DNA of 64,000 nucleotides from Paenibacillus faecis (lineage in GTDB: Bacteria > Bacillota > Bacilli > Paenibacillales > Paenibacillaceae), in NCBI RefSeq assembly GCF_008084145.1, contig NZ_VSDO01000002.1, positions 930,001 to 994,000 on the forward strand, in the 5' to 3' direction. Position numbers and translations under genes: made by a program. The notes under the pieces are model-generated. The model did no database searches. It was given only the letters and a program-made list of their open reading frames with translations, and was not told the DNA's origin. Position 1 is the stretch's first letter; every line of letters starts with the position of its first letter. Shown here in pieces: positions 25,607 through 34,638 of this stretch.

Positions 25607-26452
25607 ATGGAGACTGTGAAGAAGAATCCGGGAACCAAGAGGAATTTTAAGTTGGGGGGAATAACGACGGCGGCCGTTGCCGGCCTGATCGTCCTGGTCG
25701 TAGGGGCCAACAGCTTTGCGCAAGTCGAATACGGACATGTGGGACTTTATAAGACGTTCGGGAAACTGGACAGCAATATTTTGTCCCCGGGAATTCATTT
25801 GAAAATTCCGTTTTTTCAGACGGTCATCCAGGTCAACACGCAGGTCACCAAGGCGGAGACGGATACGAGCGCATCTTCCAAGGATTTGCAGCCGGTATCC
25901 ACGCATGTGGCGGTGAACTACTCCGTGAACAAGGAATCCGCTTATAACCTCATGAACAATGTCGGAAGAAACGTAGACGCCGTCATCATTAACCCGGCCG
26001 TTCAGGAAATCGTCAAGGAGGTGACGGCAAGATACCAAGCTGAGGATTTGATCGCCAAACGCGATATTGTCGCGGGCGAAATCAGCGAGCATTTGACGAA
26101 CCGTCTGGCCAAATACGACTTGATCGTCAACGAAATCAACATCGTCAATTTCAAATTCTCCGATGCCTTCAATCAATCGATCGAAGCGAAGCAGGTCGCC
26201 CAGCAGCAGGCGCTGAAAGCCAGCAACGATTTGAAACGGATCGAAATCGAAGCGAAGCAGAAGATCGCTCAGGCGCAAGCCGAGGCGGAGTCGCTCAAGC
26301 TGAAAAAGCAGGAGGTTACGCCGGAACTGGTACAGTTAAAACAGATCGAAGTTCAGGAGAAGGCCCTCGAAAAATGGGACGGACGCCTCCCGTCCGTTAC
26401 GGGGGGAGCCACGCCGTTCATCGATATCCAATCGTTTACCAATCAGCCCTGA
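25607..26452 (+). CDS. Prohibitin-family (SPFH) membrane protein
   Basis: A 281-residue SPFH protein with one N-terminal membrane helix (about residues 17-35, AAVAGLIVLVVGANSFA), the band-7/prohibitin domain from YGHVGLYKTFG, and a C-terminal coiled coil rich in Ala/Glu/Lys (QQQALKASNDLKRIEIEAKQ). Likely a membrane scaffold forming large rings. ATG at 25607 with GGAGGGA six bases before; the TTG at 25601 touches that site. Its terminator lies within the end of the convergent gerB-like gene. Confidence 0.9.
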   Translation: METVKKNPGTKRNFKLGGITTAAVAGLIVLVVGANSFAQVEYGHVGLYKTFGKLDSNILSPGIHLKIPFFQTVIQVNTQVTKAETDTSASSKDLQPVSTHVAVNYSVNKESAYNLMNNVGRNVDAVIINPAVQEIVKEVTARYQAEDLIAKRDIVAGEISEHLTNRLAKYDLIVNEINIVNFKFSDAFNQSIEAKQVAQQQALKASNDLKRIEIEAKQKIAQAQAEAESLKLKKQEVTPELVQLKQIEVQEKALEKWDGRLPSVTGGATPFIDIQSFTNQP

Positions 26453-26464
26453 TTCAGCTTTCGC

Positions 26465-27586
26465 TTACGAATCCGCCGACTTGCCGTCGGCGGGTTTTTC
26501 GTTTCGTCCGGACCCCCGTACGGCTCCGGCGATCCAGTAAACCCACGGAATCAGAAATTCCGTGACAATGAGCACGGGAGCGGTTCCCTCCACCAAAAAC
26601 TTGGTCAGCTCCGTATGCGATTTGGCGATCGTTAGGGAGAAAATAACGGAAAAAGCGGTAACCGGCAAGGTGAGAGGCTTGTGATCCTTGACCCCCGTCA
26701 ACTGGGCAATGCATAAGGATGCCGTGAAAATAATAAAGGAGATTTTGACGAAAATGCTGGTTAACCACAGGATAATCAGAACAGGGTCCAGCGTCTCGAT
26801 AAAAGAACCTACCCGAATAAACCGAATCAGCTCCATGTCGGGATAAGTCAGGTTCGCGCCCAGCTCCGGGCCGAAGGTCAGCAGCACCGGAATCGTGTGA
26901 GACAAGATAATGACCAAAGAGCTGAGCGTGGTGAAGAAGAAAGTGCGATACACTTTTTTGGGAGTTTTCAAATAGGGAAAAACCAGAAACAAATAGGCAA
27001 GTTCTCCCAGCATGACGGCCATCAAATAAGATCCGGAGCCGATATCTTGAAGAGATAAGTGAGTCACCAGCGCGATCAGCATGTCCCCTTGGATCTCCTG
27101 CATCGCCAGGATGGGGATGACGATGAAAGCGAGGGCGCTGATCAGGTAGATTCCTTGGGCGATGCGGAAAATCGTTTCCACTCCGCTGCGAACCGCGTAG
27201 GCGATGCAGATGGAAAAGATGGTGGCCACCGCCCATGGCGGCGTTCCGATCAAATACACGGACAGCAGAAAGTCGGATAACTGACGCAGGTTTACGGCCG
27301 CGAGCAGGAGCTGGGCACCGATGATCATCGTAATAAACAAGACATGCAGCCAGCGGCCCACGAGTTCGCTTCCGTATTGGACAAGAAATTCGTCCGGCCT
27401 CGAAGATGCGATTTTATAGGCGGGGTAAACCAGGATCAGTCCCACAAAGGCGCCTAGAACCATAGCCGCCGGAGCCGAATAACCGCCGCCAGAAATCATA
27501 ATGCCCAGAAGAAATGCGATGACGGTGGTAAAGATGTATAAATTATAAAGCGAAAAAACTTGGTTGGAAGTAACGGATTTATACAT
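26465..27586 (-). CDS. Spore germination receptor subunit B (GerKB/GerBB-like permease)
   Basis: Ten-helix APC-superfamily membrane protein of 373 residues, the GerB-type subunit of a nutrient germinant receptor in the spore inner membrane. Hydrophobic segments run nearly throughout (for example YNLYIFTTVIAFLLGIMI, IYLISALAFIVIPILA), and the charged tail ends in ADGKSADS. It is the last gene of the operon. Its final codons overlap the terminator of the prohibitin gene. Confidence 0.9.
   Translation of the reverse strand: MYKSVTSNQVFSLYNLYIFTTVIAFLLGIMISGGGYSAPAAMVLGAFVGLILVYPAYKIASSRPDEFLVQYGSELVGRWLHVLFITMIIGAQLLLAAVNLRQLSDFLLSVYLIGTPPWAVATIFSICIAYAVRSGVETIFRIAQGIYLISALAFIVIPILAMQEIQGDMLIALVTHLSLQDIGSGSYLMAVMLGELAYLFLVFPYLKTPKKVYRTFFFTTLSSLVIILSHTIPVLLTFGPELGANLTYPDMELIRFIRVGSFIETLDPVLIILWLTSIFVKISFIIFTASLCIAQLTGVKDHKPLTLPVTAFSVIFSLTIAKSHTELTKFLVEGTAPVLIVTEFLIPWVYWIAGAVRGSGRNEKPADGKSADS
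26473..26499 (+). terminator. Terminator of prohibitin gene inside gerB-like 3' end
   Basis: Stem CCGCCGAC (26473-26480) with GTCGGCGG (26485-26492) followed by GTTTTT on the plus strand. It lies within the last ~12 codons of the convergent germination gene, encoding its ADGKSADS tail. Confidence 0.8.
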
Positions 27587-27610
27587 GTGAGCGGCCTCCG
27601 CATTTTGGAT

Positions 27611-27826
27611 TCAAAAAAGCCAGGATTCCACCGTCTTACTGATCGATTGGGACAGCATCGGCAGATTCCACCGGTCTTTCAGCATAAATTGAACTTCGGC
27701 CAATAGAAACAGCAGGAAGGAGACGGCCAGAACGATCCGGCGGTGTGCCCGGTCCCCTCCTTTTTTACGCTGCTGGTTCCATTGGTATCCCATAATTACC
27801 ACAAACGATATTCCGATCCAGAGCAT
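27611..27826 (-). CDS. Small two-helix membrane protein of ger operon (candidate GerD-type subunit)
   Basis: A 71-residue protein with two hydrophobic segments (MLWIGISFVVIMGYQW and RIVLAVSFLLFLLAEVQFML) joined by a basic loop (QQRKKGGDRAHRR). It lies 15 bases after the gerC-like gene and 24 before gerB. Small two-helix proteins encoded in or beside ger operons (the D subunits such as GerKD and GerUD) are known to modulate receptor function in Bacillus. Size, topology and position fit, but sequence identity was not tested. Confidence 0.75.
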   Translation of the reverse strand: MLWIGISFVVIMGYQWNQQRKKGGDRAHRRIVLAVSFLLFLLAEVQFMLKDRWNLPMLSQSISKTVESWLF

Positions 27827-27841
27827 TTGATCATCCCCCCG

Positions 27842-29047
27842 TTATTTGTAGTTGTTTTGCGTGACCGAACGGGTGATGCCTCCGGTTCGGTCCAACTTGA
27901 TCTTGATTTTAACCTCAATCGGCAATTCGGCTGCGTAGTACTCCCGCCACTCGGGCTCGATTTTCCTCCAGACCTTCGGGTATCTCCAATCGAGATATTG
28001 GCTCATCAAAAAAGCGTCGGACCGCGCCTTTCTCGTTTTGGCCAGCACCTTTTCCAACCGGGCCTTGATGTCTTGTTCCATCAGGTCTTCGATCTTTTCA
28101 AGTTTATCGGGATCCTTCAGGTCGACCGAAGCGTTGGAGGAAAGAACATACGCGCTGGCTTGGCTGAGGACTTGAAAAGCGACCTTTCCTCCGCGAATCA
28201 CGGGCTTCAGTTTGGTGCCGATATTTTGGGCGACACAGCTGATGTCTTCCCCGCCGGAGGGAGAATTCACCGTGACGATAGAGGAGGTCAACTGGGAACT
28301 GATCCAGAGGGCCCCCCGTAATTCCTGCGGATTCAGCTCCACGTTGGACATTTTACCTTTGCTGAAGATGGCGGCTCCACCGGTCCCCATCCATCTTTCC
28401 TTTTCGGAAGTCTGGGCTTCAACCTCGGGCTGCTTGCTGAAGCTCAGGAGAGGAAGCAGGATATCGCCGCCTTGATATCCGGCCATGATAAAGTCTTTGA
28501 CCGTCGTGTCCAGGGTGACATGCTGATTAATGTATTTTCGTAAAATATCCGAGACGAATCGTTCGAAAATTAAAGGAGTATAGCTAATATCGCGTAAACT
28601 TTGGGGCGTGACGAACAGATTCGCGCTGAGATGGAAGGCGGGCTGGCGGTTGACAAACTCCAGTACGGGATCGAGCCCCTGTTCCGCCAGTCTGCGGCCG
28701 ACAATAATGATTCGGGTTTGGCCGAACGAGATGGTCCGCGACATATCCACCTGAATTTCCCGAAGCGCTTCGCCGATGTTGGATGCCCGTTTGGTGATAA
28801 AAGAGAAAGGTTCCCCCTTGGCTTGTCCAGATCCGCCGGCTTGCCCGGGAATCATCCGGTTGGGCAGCGGGAAGCCGATCGTCAGCTCGAACTCTCCGTT
28901 TTCGGTCCGGTCTATCAGCATGGTCAGGGCAAACGCGCGGCTGTTGATCTCCTTGGAGGACCAGCAGCCCCCGGTTACGATCAGTATGACGATCGCCAGG
29001 CCGGTGGTGAACGCCAACCTTATGTTCTTGTATCTGTTATGGATCAT
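27842..29047 (-). CDS. Spore germination receptor subunit C (Ger(x)C lipoprotein)
   Basis: A 401-residue lipoprotein. The signal peptide ends in lipobox VTGGC (Cys28), followed by WSSKEINSRAF, typical of Ger(x)C. A conserved core with FVTPQSLRDISY and DIKARLEKVLAKTRKARSDAF follows. Anchored on the outer face of the spore inner membrane. The ATG overlaps the gerA stop by one base (TGATG), so translation is coupled; a TTG at 29050 is the alternative start. Confidence 0.92.
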   Translation of the reverse strand: MIHNRYKNIRLAFTTGLAIVILIVTGGCWSSKEINSRAFALTMLIDRTENGEFELTIGFPLPNRMIPGQAGGSGQAKGEPFSFITKRASNIGEALREIQVDMSRTISFGQTRIIIVGRRLAEQGLDPVLEFVNRQPAFHLSANLFVTPQSLRDISYTPLIFERFVSDILRKYINQHVTLDTTVKDFIMAGYQGGDILLPLLSFSKQPEVEAQTSEKERWMGTGGAAIFSKGKMSNVELNPQELRGALWISSQLTSSIVTVNSPSGGEDISCVAQNIGTKLKPVIRGGKVAFQVLSQASAYVLSSNASVDLKDPDKLEKIEDLMEQDIKARLEKVLAKTRKARSDAFLMSQYLDWRYPKVWRKIEPEWREYYAAELPIEVKIKIKLDRTGGITRSVTQNNYK

Positions 29048-30660
29048 CAATTTCCCTCACCCTTTTTTTTCGCCCAGCCCCTGGAGTCGTTGGTTTGCCG
29101 AGTATGGTTCTTGGTAGTTAGCGGGGGGCGCTTGCGCATGTGCCACCAAGGGGCTCGAACCAGCGTATCCTTCAAATCGCTATTGACCAAAGGGGCGAGG
29201 GGAGCCATATAAGGTTCGCCGAAAGATCTCAAGTTGATCAAGTGGATGTAGATCAGAATCAGCCCGCAGGCGATGCCGTACAGACCGAACAATGAAGCCA
29301 AAAACATGATGGGAAACCGCAGCAGCCGAAAAGCCAGCCCCAGGTCAAAGTGCGGAATAATAAAGGAGGCGATCCCGGTCAACGACACGATAATGACCAT
29401 AGCCGCCGACACGATCCCCGCTTCCACCGCCGCGGTTCCGATAATCAGCGCGCCGATAATGGAGACGGCCTGTCCGATCGCCTTGGGAATCCGAATGGAC
29501 GCTTCGCGCAGCGCCTCAAAAGCGAGCTCCATAATAAAGGCCTCGAGCAGCGCCGGGAAGGGCACGATTTCCCGGGAAGCGGCAAGCGTATAAAGAAGCT
29601 GCGACGGAATCATTTCCGGATGAAATGTGGTGATCGCGATATATAGGGAAGGCAGCAAAAGGGACACGAGCACGAAGATGTAACGTATCCAACGAATCCA
29701 TGTCGCCGCTACAAATCTTTGATAGTAATCTTCAGCCGACTGAAGCAGCATCGACAAAGTGACCGGGATCAGCAATACTATCGGTGTTCCGTCGACTATG
29801 ATGGCGATCCGCCCTTCCAGCAATGAGGCGGCAACCACATCAGGTCTTTCGGTATACTGCATTTGGGGGAAGGGGGAATAGGGATTATCCTCAATCGCTT
29901 CCTCCAGATAGGAAGCGCCCAACACCCCGTCGATGTCGATGTAGGACAGTCTCCGCTTCACCTCGTCAACCATGCCGGGCTTGGCCACGTCCCGGATAAA
30001 GGCAACGACGATATCGGTTTTCGTTTCGGTCCCGACTTTAAGCGCTTCGCATTTGAAGTTTATATTTTTAAGCCGTCTGCGCAATAAGGTAAGATTGATC
30101 TCCAGATCCTCGATGAACGCTTCCCGCGGCCCGCGGATGACGGATTCGTTCGGGGCTTCGCTGACGGAACGCGTCGGATAGGCTGAAATGGAAAAGGTCA
30201 GCATCCGCGGGTCTCCATCCACGATCAGCAGGGCGCCGGCATCCAGCACCGCGTCCAGTGCCGCGTTAAGGTCCGTAACCACTTTATTTTGAGAAACCGC
30301 CAGTCCCTTATCATCCAGCAAAAAGCGGTAAATGTCGTCCCCTTCCAGTTCTTTGGCCTCTGCCTGGAGACTCCTCATAATAAAGTTTTGGACTGACGGT
30401 TGGCTGATCATCCCGCGCAGGTAAATCAGCACGCACGCCTGGCCGGTGCCGAGAACAAATTGCCTGTAGATGACATCGGAGCATAGATCGAGCTGCTGTT
30501 GAATCCGGTCCAGACGCCGACTCAGGCTGGCGTCGCCCGAAGCATGTTCTGGATTCGAAGCAGAAGAGGGACCCGCTTTATTCCCTTTGGCCGCGGCTTC
30601 CTGATTTGAATCTTTCGTGCCGCCGTGCCGCGCCTGTCGTTTTTTTCTCCAAAATGGCAA
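29047..30660 (-). CDS. Spore germination receptor subunit A (GerA family)
   Basis: A 537-residue GerA-type subunit. A variable hydrophilic N-terminus (KKRQARHGGTKDSNQ) is followed by the GerA soluble domain (DLCSDVIYRQFVLGTGQACVL onward) and about five membrane helices in the C-terminal third, with EIVPFPALLEAFIMELAFE, the conserved core. GerA subunits form the nutrient-gated channel of the receptor. The TTG at 30660 follows AAAAGGAGGT; a GTG at 30693 lies upstream of that site and is unlikely. First gene of the A-C-small-B operon. Confidence 0.92.
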   Translation of the reverse strand: MPFWRKKRQARHGGTKDSNQEAAAKGNKAGPSSASNPEHASGDASLSRRLDRIQQQLDLCSDVIYRQFVLGTGQACVLIYLRGMISQPSVQNFIMRSLQAEAKELEGDDIYRFLLDDKGLAVSQNKVVTDLNAALDAVLDAGALLIVDGDPRMLTFSISAYPTRSVSEAPNESVIRGPREAFIEDLEINLTLLRRRLKNINFKCEALKVGTETKTDIVVAFIRDVAKPGMVDEVKRRLSYIDIDGVLGASYLEEAIEDNPYSPFPQMQYTERPDVVAASLLEGRIAIIVDGTPIVLLIPVTLSMLLQSAEDYYQRFVAATWIRWIRYIFVLVSLLLPSLYIAITTFHPEMIPSQLLYTLAASREIVPFPALLEAFIMELAFEALREASIRIPKAIGQAVSIIGALIIGTAAVEAGIVSAAMVIIVSLTGIASFIIPHFDLGLAFRLLRFPIMFLASLFGLYGIACGLILIYIHLINLRSFGEPYMAPLAPLVNSDLKDTLVRAPWWHMRKRPPLTTKNHTRQTNDSRGWAKKKGEGN

Positions 30661-30885
30661 GACGAGAGACCTCCTTTTCACGCAGGTTGACACTATAAAG
30701 ATTTGCGGGAAGCAGGAAAATTATTCTTTTCGACCGATTTAAATACAGACTTTGGAACTATTTAATTATGGGGTCATTTGATCGATATTTATGATATAGC
30801 CTGAATACATCGGCCTGTTGGGCGTGACATCAAGAATCGCAGATGGAGAGAACCGAAGTAGAGATGAGAAGGAAGGGGGCCTTTC

Positions 30886-31929
30886 GTGAGAACCCACGTC
30901 ATGGAGCTGCAGGACGGGGACCGATTAAAGACGGACGTCTTTAATAACGCCGGTCTACACGTTCTGCCAAAGGGAACAAGTATACATAAGGAAGAAATTG
31001 CACTTCTGATTCGGCATAGCATCGATTATGTCGATATCGAGCTTAGGGAGGACGGTACGGTCCTTTCCCAGCTGGATCGATCCGATTTTCAGAAGCTGCT
31101 GAAGGATAATTTCGATTCCACAGTGAAAGGCTATCAGTCCATATTTCTGGAGGCGCTGACCACCGGGAAATTTAATCAATCGATGGTGGATGACAAGCTG
31201 AAGCCGATGCTGGAAATCATCGACCAGAAGAAGGATGTCGTCTCCCTGCTGATTACGTTCGGTGAAGAAGACGTCAACCTTTACAACCATGCCCTGCAAG
31301 TTGGGTTGTTGTCGTACTACATCGCATCCTGGCTCGGCTACAGCCGGGACGAGTGCTATGAGATCAGCAAGGCGGGCTGCCTTCATGATATCGGTAAAAG
31401 CAAAATCCGCCAGGAACTGCGCAATCACACCGGACCGTTGAACGAGGCGCAGTTGGATGAGATGCGGCGGCATACCCGCTATGGCTATGAGATTATCCGC
31501 GATTCCATGCCTGACGAGGTGCCCGCGCTCGTCGCGCTGCAGCATCACGAACGTGAGGATGGGACCGGCTTCCCGCAAGGGCTTAAGGCGGAAGAGATTC
31601 ATCCTTATTCCAAAATTGTGGCGGTCGCCAACATGTACGTCGAGATGACGGCGCCGGACCGGTTGAAAGGCCGGCCGGGGCTGTTGGCCGTGCTCCGCGA
31701 GGTGTACGAGCTTGGCTTCGGGGAACTGAACGAGAAGGTCGTGCAGGCGCTCGTTCGCCATTTGCTTCCGCATTTTGTGGGTAAGCACGCCCGTCTGAGC
31801 AACGGGGAGACCGCGATGATCGTCTGGAACAATCCGAGCGATTATTTCCGGCCTTTGGTGAAGGTGAACGAACAGTTCCTCGACCTATCCGTCGAGCGCC
31901 AACTGACCCTGGAAGAAATTTTTATGTGA
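30886..31929 (+). CDS. HD-GYP domain phosphodiesterase-like protein
   Basis: A 347-residue HD-GYP protein, probably hydrolysing cyclic di-GMP or a related dinucleotide. An N-terminal DUF3391-like region precedes the HD domain: NHALQVG, HDIGK near residue 167, and HHEREDGTGFPQGL, which replaces the GYP tyrosine with Phe (a common variant). GTG start after AGGAAGGGGG. Monocistronic. No receiver or GGDEF domain is present. Confidence 0.9.
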   Translation: MRTHVMELQDGDRLKTDVFNNAGLHVLPKGTSIHKEEIALLIRHSIDYVDIELREDGTVLSQLDRSDFQKLLKDNFDSTVKGYQSIFLEALTTGKFNQSMVDDKLKPMLEIIDQKKDVVSLLITFGEEDVNLYNHALQVGLLSYYIASWLGYSRDECYEISKAGCLHDIGKSKIRQELRNHTGPLNEAQLDEMRRHTRYGYEIIRDSMPDEVPALVALQHHEREDGTGFPQGLKAEEIHPYSKIVAVANMYVEMTAPDRLKGRPGLLAVLREVYELGFGELNEKVVQALVRHLLPHFVGKHARLSNGETAMIVWNNPSDYFRPLVKVNEQFLDLSVERQLTLEEIFM

Positions 31930-31950
31930 TAACTTTTGGAAAAAGACGAA

Positions 31951-31988
31951 CAGCCGGTTACCGCTACAAAGCGGTAACCGGCTGTTTT
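31951..31988. terminator. Bidirectional-type terminator
   Basis: Perfect 13-bp stem CAGCCGGTTACCG/CGGTAACCGGCTG with a short loop and TTTT on the plus side. It lies between the HD-GYP gene and the convergent BadF-type kinase gene. Confidence 0.92.
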
Positions 31989-32008
31989 AGAATGAACTTT
32001 CGATATCG

Positions 32009-33022
32009 TTAGGAGAGCTGCACGCCCTGGATATGCTCGATAACCTTGCGGCGCAGCTCCGGTTTCACGGGGGATCCCTCCGCCAGTTCCAACGCCCAGA
32101 GGACGGCACCGGCAGCCGGAGGAACCTGGAGGAAAGTATAACGGCACGGAACCCGGGTAAATTGTTCCATCTTACGCCTGAAGCTGTCGAACAGCAACGG
32201 ACTCTCGACCTTGACCCATACGGAACCGGCCAAAACGACGTCGACTTCCTGATCGTCATCGAAATTCAAATGCTTCAGGCAGCCCGCGGCGGAGCGGGCA
32301 AGCTGCTCCGCCGAGCGGTCAACGATCTCAAGCGCCGCGGAATCCCCTTGATCGGCGGCGCGGAACAAAATCTGAACCAGTTCCGTCGTGGGTAAGCTTC
32401 GCTTTACCGAGCCTTCCAGCACGGTTTCGATATAACCGGCTTTGGATGGAATGCGCAGCAGTTCCATGACCGGCTCGGTCATGGCCGTCTCGGGACCGAG
32501 CCGGTACAAGAAGTCGTACACCGCCCGCAATACGCGCCTGGCCAAATAGAACCCGCCGGCTTCGTCGCCGGACAGCTCGCTGCCGACCCCGCCGATCTGC
32601 AGGCGTTCCCCGGCAGGGGATATCCCTGCAGTGGACATCCCCGACCCGTTGATGGAGCAGACGCCGTAGCCTTTTTCACTCCCCGCCTTAATCCCGAGAA
32701 AGGCATCGTTATCGAGCGCAAAGTGCGTCATTCCCAGCCGCCGGACAACTTCGTTCAGTCTGGCTTTCTGCGGGGGGATATCCGCCCCCGCCAAGCCAAA
32801 GGAACCGGCGGTAATCGTCTGCGGGCTCAACCCGTGGGAGGCCAGCAACTGATGAAGTTGGTCTTTCATGGCCCGTTCGGCACCGGCATATCCGTCGGGG
32901 AACCGTTCGTGGCTGCACGTGCCGGTATGAAGATGATCGATATAATTGCCGTCCAGGTCAAACAGAAAATAATCCGTCTTGCTGTTCCCGCCGTCCACGC
33001 CGATCACATATTTGTTATTCAT
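32009..33022 (-). CDS. BadF/BadG-type sugar kinase (NagK-like)
   Basis: ATP-dependent amino-sugar kinase of the BadF/BadG/BcrA fold, 337 residues. N-terminal phosphate loop VIGVDGGNSKTDYFL, SFGLAGAD, and VCSINGSGMSTAG with the glycine-rich GGVGSELSGDEAGG. It follows the GH4 gene by nine bases on the minus strand, so both are one operon. A likely substrate is an N-acetylated sugar or disaccharide imported by the neighbouring ABC system. Distinct in sequence from the second BadF-type kinase at 45685. Confidence 0.85.
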   Translation of the reverse strand: MNNKYVIGVDGGNSKTDYFLFDLDGNYIDHLHTGTCSHERFPDGYAGAERAMKDQLHQLLASHGLSPQTITAGSFGLAGADIPPQKARLNEVVRRLGMTHFALDNDAFLGIKAGSEKGYGVCSINGSGMSTAGISPAGERLQIGGVGSELSGDEAGGFYLARRVLRAVYDFLYRLGPETAMTEPVMELLRIPSKAGYIETVLEGSVKRSLPTTELVQILFRAADQGDSAALEIVDRSAEQLARSAAGCLKHLNFDDDQEVDVVLAGSVWVKVESPLLFDSFRRKMEQFTRVPCRYTFLQVPPAAGAVLWALELAEGSPVKPELRRKVIEHIQGVQLS

Positions 33023-33031
33023 GGCCGGAAC

Positions 33032-34324
33032 CTAGCTTTCGGGATAAAATTGAGGCAAATAAGCTTTGTGCGCTTCTTTCAACTCCTGGAAGCAGGCGTA
33101 GGCCGCATCGTAATCGCCGACCAGCGGATTCATGAGCAGGGCCCGCATCGCGGCGTCTTCGCTTCCCGTCACGGCCGCGGTCACGGTCTCGCGCTCGTAG
33201 GCTTTGACCATGCGCATATAGTCGATGATATGCCGGTTCTCAAAGCCCTCCACTTTGATGGGCTTGGCCCCGTCCCGTCCAATGACCGCCCGGACTTCCA
33301 CGGCATCCGTATCTTCCATGAAATCAAGCGCTCCGTGATTCAATACATTCACGACGTGAACTTCCTGCTTGTCGTTGTAAATGGCATCCACCAGGCTGAT
33401 CGCGACTTCGGAATAATTGGCCCCGCCCCGGGAGGACAGCAGCTCGGGCTTGGTATGCAGCGCGGCGTCGGAGTAGATTTGCAGGAGTTCTTCTTCGATC
33501 TGCACGCATTTTTCTCCGCGGCTCAGTTCGCTTGAGCGGAGAAGGTCCAGCTTTTTGTTCTTGAAATAATAGTATTCGAGATAGGAGGATGGGATGGCCC
33601 CGACCATTTGAATCAATTCCTTGCTGAACCCGCTCGAAGGAATATTCTTCATCGCCTCGCTGTTCAAGCCCATCTCGAGCGCCTGTTTGAGATAATCCTT
33701 ACCATCTTGTTCAATCGCGGTGATCCAACTGAGGTGATTGAGTCCCAAATACGTGATCTCCGGGTGGTCCAACTGCAAGGTTTCACGAATACTCTTAAAC
33801 ATGTTGAAAGGAACGTTGCACAGCCCCAGCATGTTTATCTCGCTGTGATTCAGCAGAGCTTCCGTAAGAATGCCGGCGGGATTGGAGAAATTGATCAGCC
33901 AGGCGTCCGGACACAGTTCCTTCATCCGCTGCGCGATCCCCAGCATGACCGGTATGGTTCGCATCGCTTTGAAAAAACCTCCGATACCGCAGGTTTCCTG
34001 CCCGATTAGATTGTATTTGAGCGGAATCTTCTCGTCGAGGATTCGGGCGGCCAGCTTTCCGACACGAATTTGCCCCAGCACAAAATCGGCATCCCGAAGC
34101 GCTTCGTCCAGATCCGCCGTTCTGACGACACGGCAGGTCAGTTGCTCGGCCAGAATCATCCGTTCGCAGAGGCGGCCTACAATATCAAGCTTGCGGGCGT
34201 CAATGTCCATGAGAACCAGTTCCGTGATCGGGAGCGACTCCTTGCGCTTGAGGATGCCCTCGATCAATTCGGGCGTGTAGGTGCTTCCCGCTCCAATAAT
34301 GGAGATTTTTAACTTTTTGTGCAT
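33032..34324 (-). CDS. GH4 family 6-phospho-glycosidase
   Basis: NAD+- and metal-dependent glycosidase of 430 residues. N-terminal Rossmann motif ISIIGAGSTYTPELIEG, then DADFVLGQIRVGK, the metal-binding Cys in GLCNVPFN, and NHLSW and GANYSE, all typical of GH4. Known GH4 enzymes of this type cleave phosphorylated disaccharides, for example cellobiose-6-P or chitobiose-6-P (ChbF). With a kinase partner and a muropeptide locus opposite, a 6-phosphorylated amino-sugar disaccharide is a reasonable substrate guess. The ATG at 34324 is better spaced from AAAGG than the ATG at 34333. Confidence 0.9.
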   Translation of the reverse strand: MHKKLKISIIGAGSTYTPELIEGILKRKESLPITELVLMDIDARKLDIVGRLCERMILAEQLTCRVVRTADLDEALRDADFVLGQIRVGKLAARILDEKIPLKYNLIGQETCGIGGFFKAMRTIPVMLGIAQRMKELCPDAWLINFSNPAGILTEALLNHSEINMLGLCNVPFNMFKSIRETLQLDHPEITYLGLNHLSWITAIEQDGKDYLKQALEMGLNSEAMKNIPSSGFSKELIQMVGAIPSSYLEYYYFKNKKLDLLRSSELSRGEKCVQIEEELLQIYSDAALHTKPELLSSRGGANYSEVAISLVDAIYNDKQEVHVVNVLNHGALDFMEDTDAVEVRAVIGRDGAKPIKVEGFENRHIIDYMRMVKAYERETVTAAVTGSEDAAMRALLMNPLVGDYDAAYACFQELKEAHKAYLPQFYPES

Positions 34325-34638
34325 GGAAACCATCCTTTGTTGTTATGACGTGAACTTCCAAACTTTTCGCGGCTATTATAGCATGCGGTTCTTAGAATCG
34401 ACAATAAAAAACGTAAAATAATTTTATATTGAGTTAATAGTTTTGAAATAAAATTTTAAATTAAAGGACACGATTTCCAGAATTTTAGCTGAAATCGCTT
34501 GTTTTTTGCACAAAAAGCGCTTAAGATATGAATGCATATCATGGGACGTAAGGTTTTGGCAGAAGCCGCTTTCTATGATTTGGAGGATCTGGAGTTCATA
34601 AAGTAAGAGAAATCAATGAAGTGAGTAGGGAAGCTGCG
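34325..34638. promoter_or_regulatory. Divergent control region between GH4 and RpiR genes
   Basis: An AT-rich gap of about 310 bases. It holds the operator-like box at 34436-34458 and, nearer the RpiR gene, a palindrome AAGCGCTT (34515-34522) that weakly recalls a catabolite-repression site. A weak -35 TTGCAC at 34506 may belong to the RpiR promoter. No gene is seen. Confidence 0.45.
34436..34458. promoter_or_regulatory. MurR/RpiR-type operator candidate, copy 1
   Basis: AATAGTTTTGAAATAAAATTT and two further bases. Its reverse complement is almost identical (one inserted A) to the box at 35619-35642 before murQ. Relative to transcription of GH4 and of murQ the two boxes have the same orientation. 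RpiR-family regulators bind AT-rich sites containing TGAAA/TTTCA words. Confidence 0.6.
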
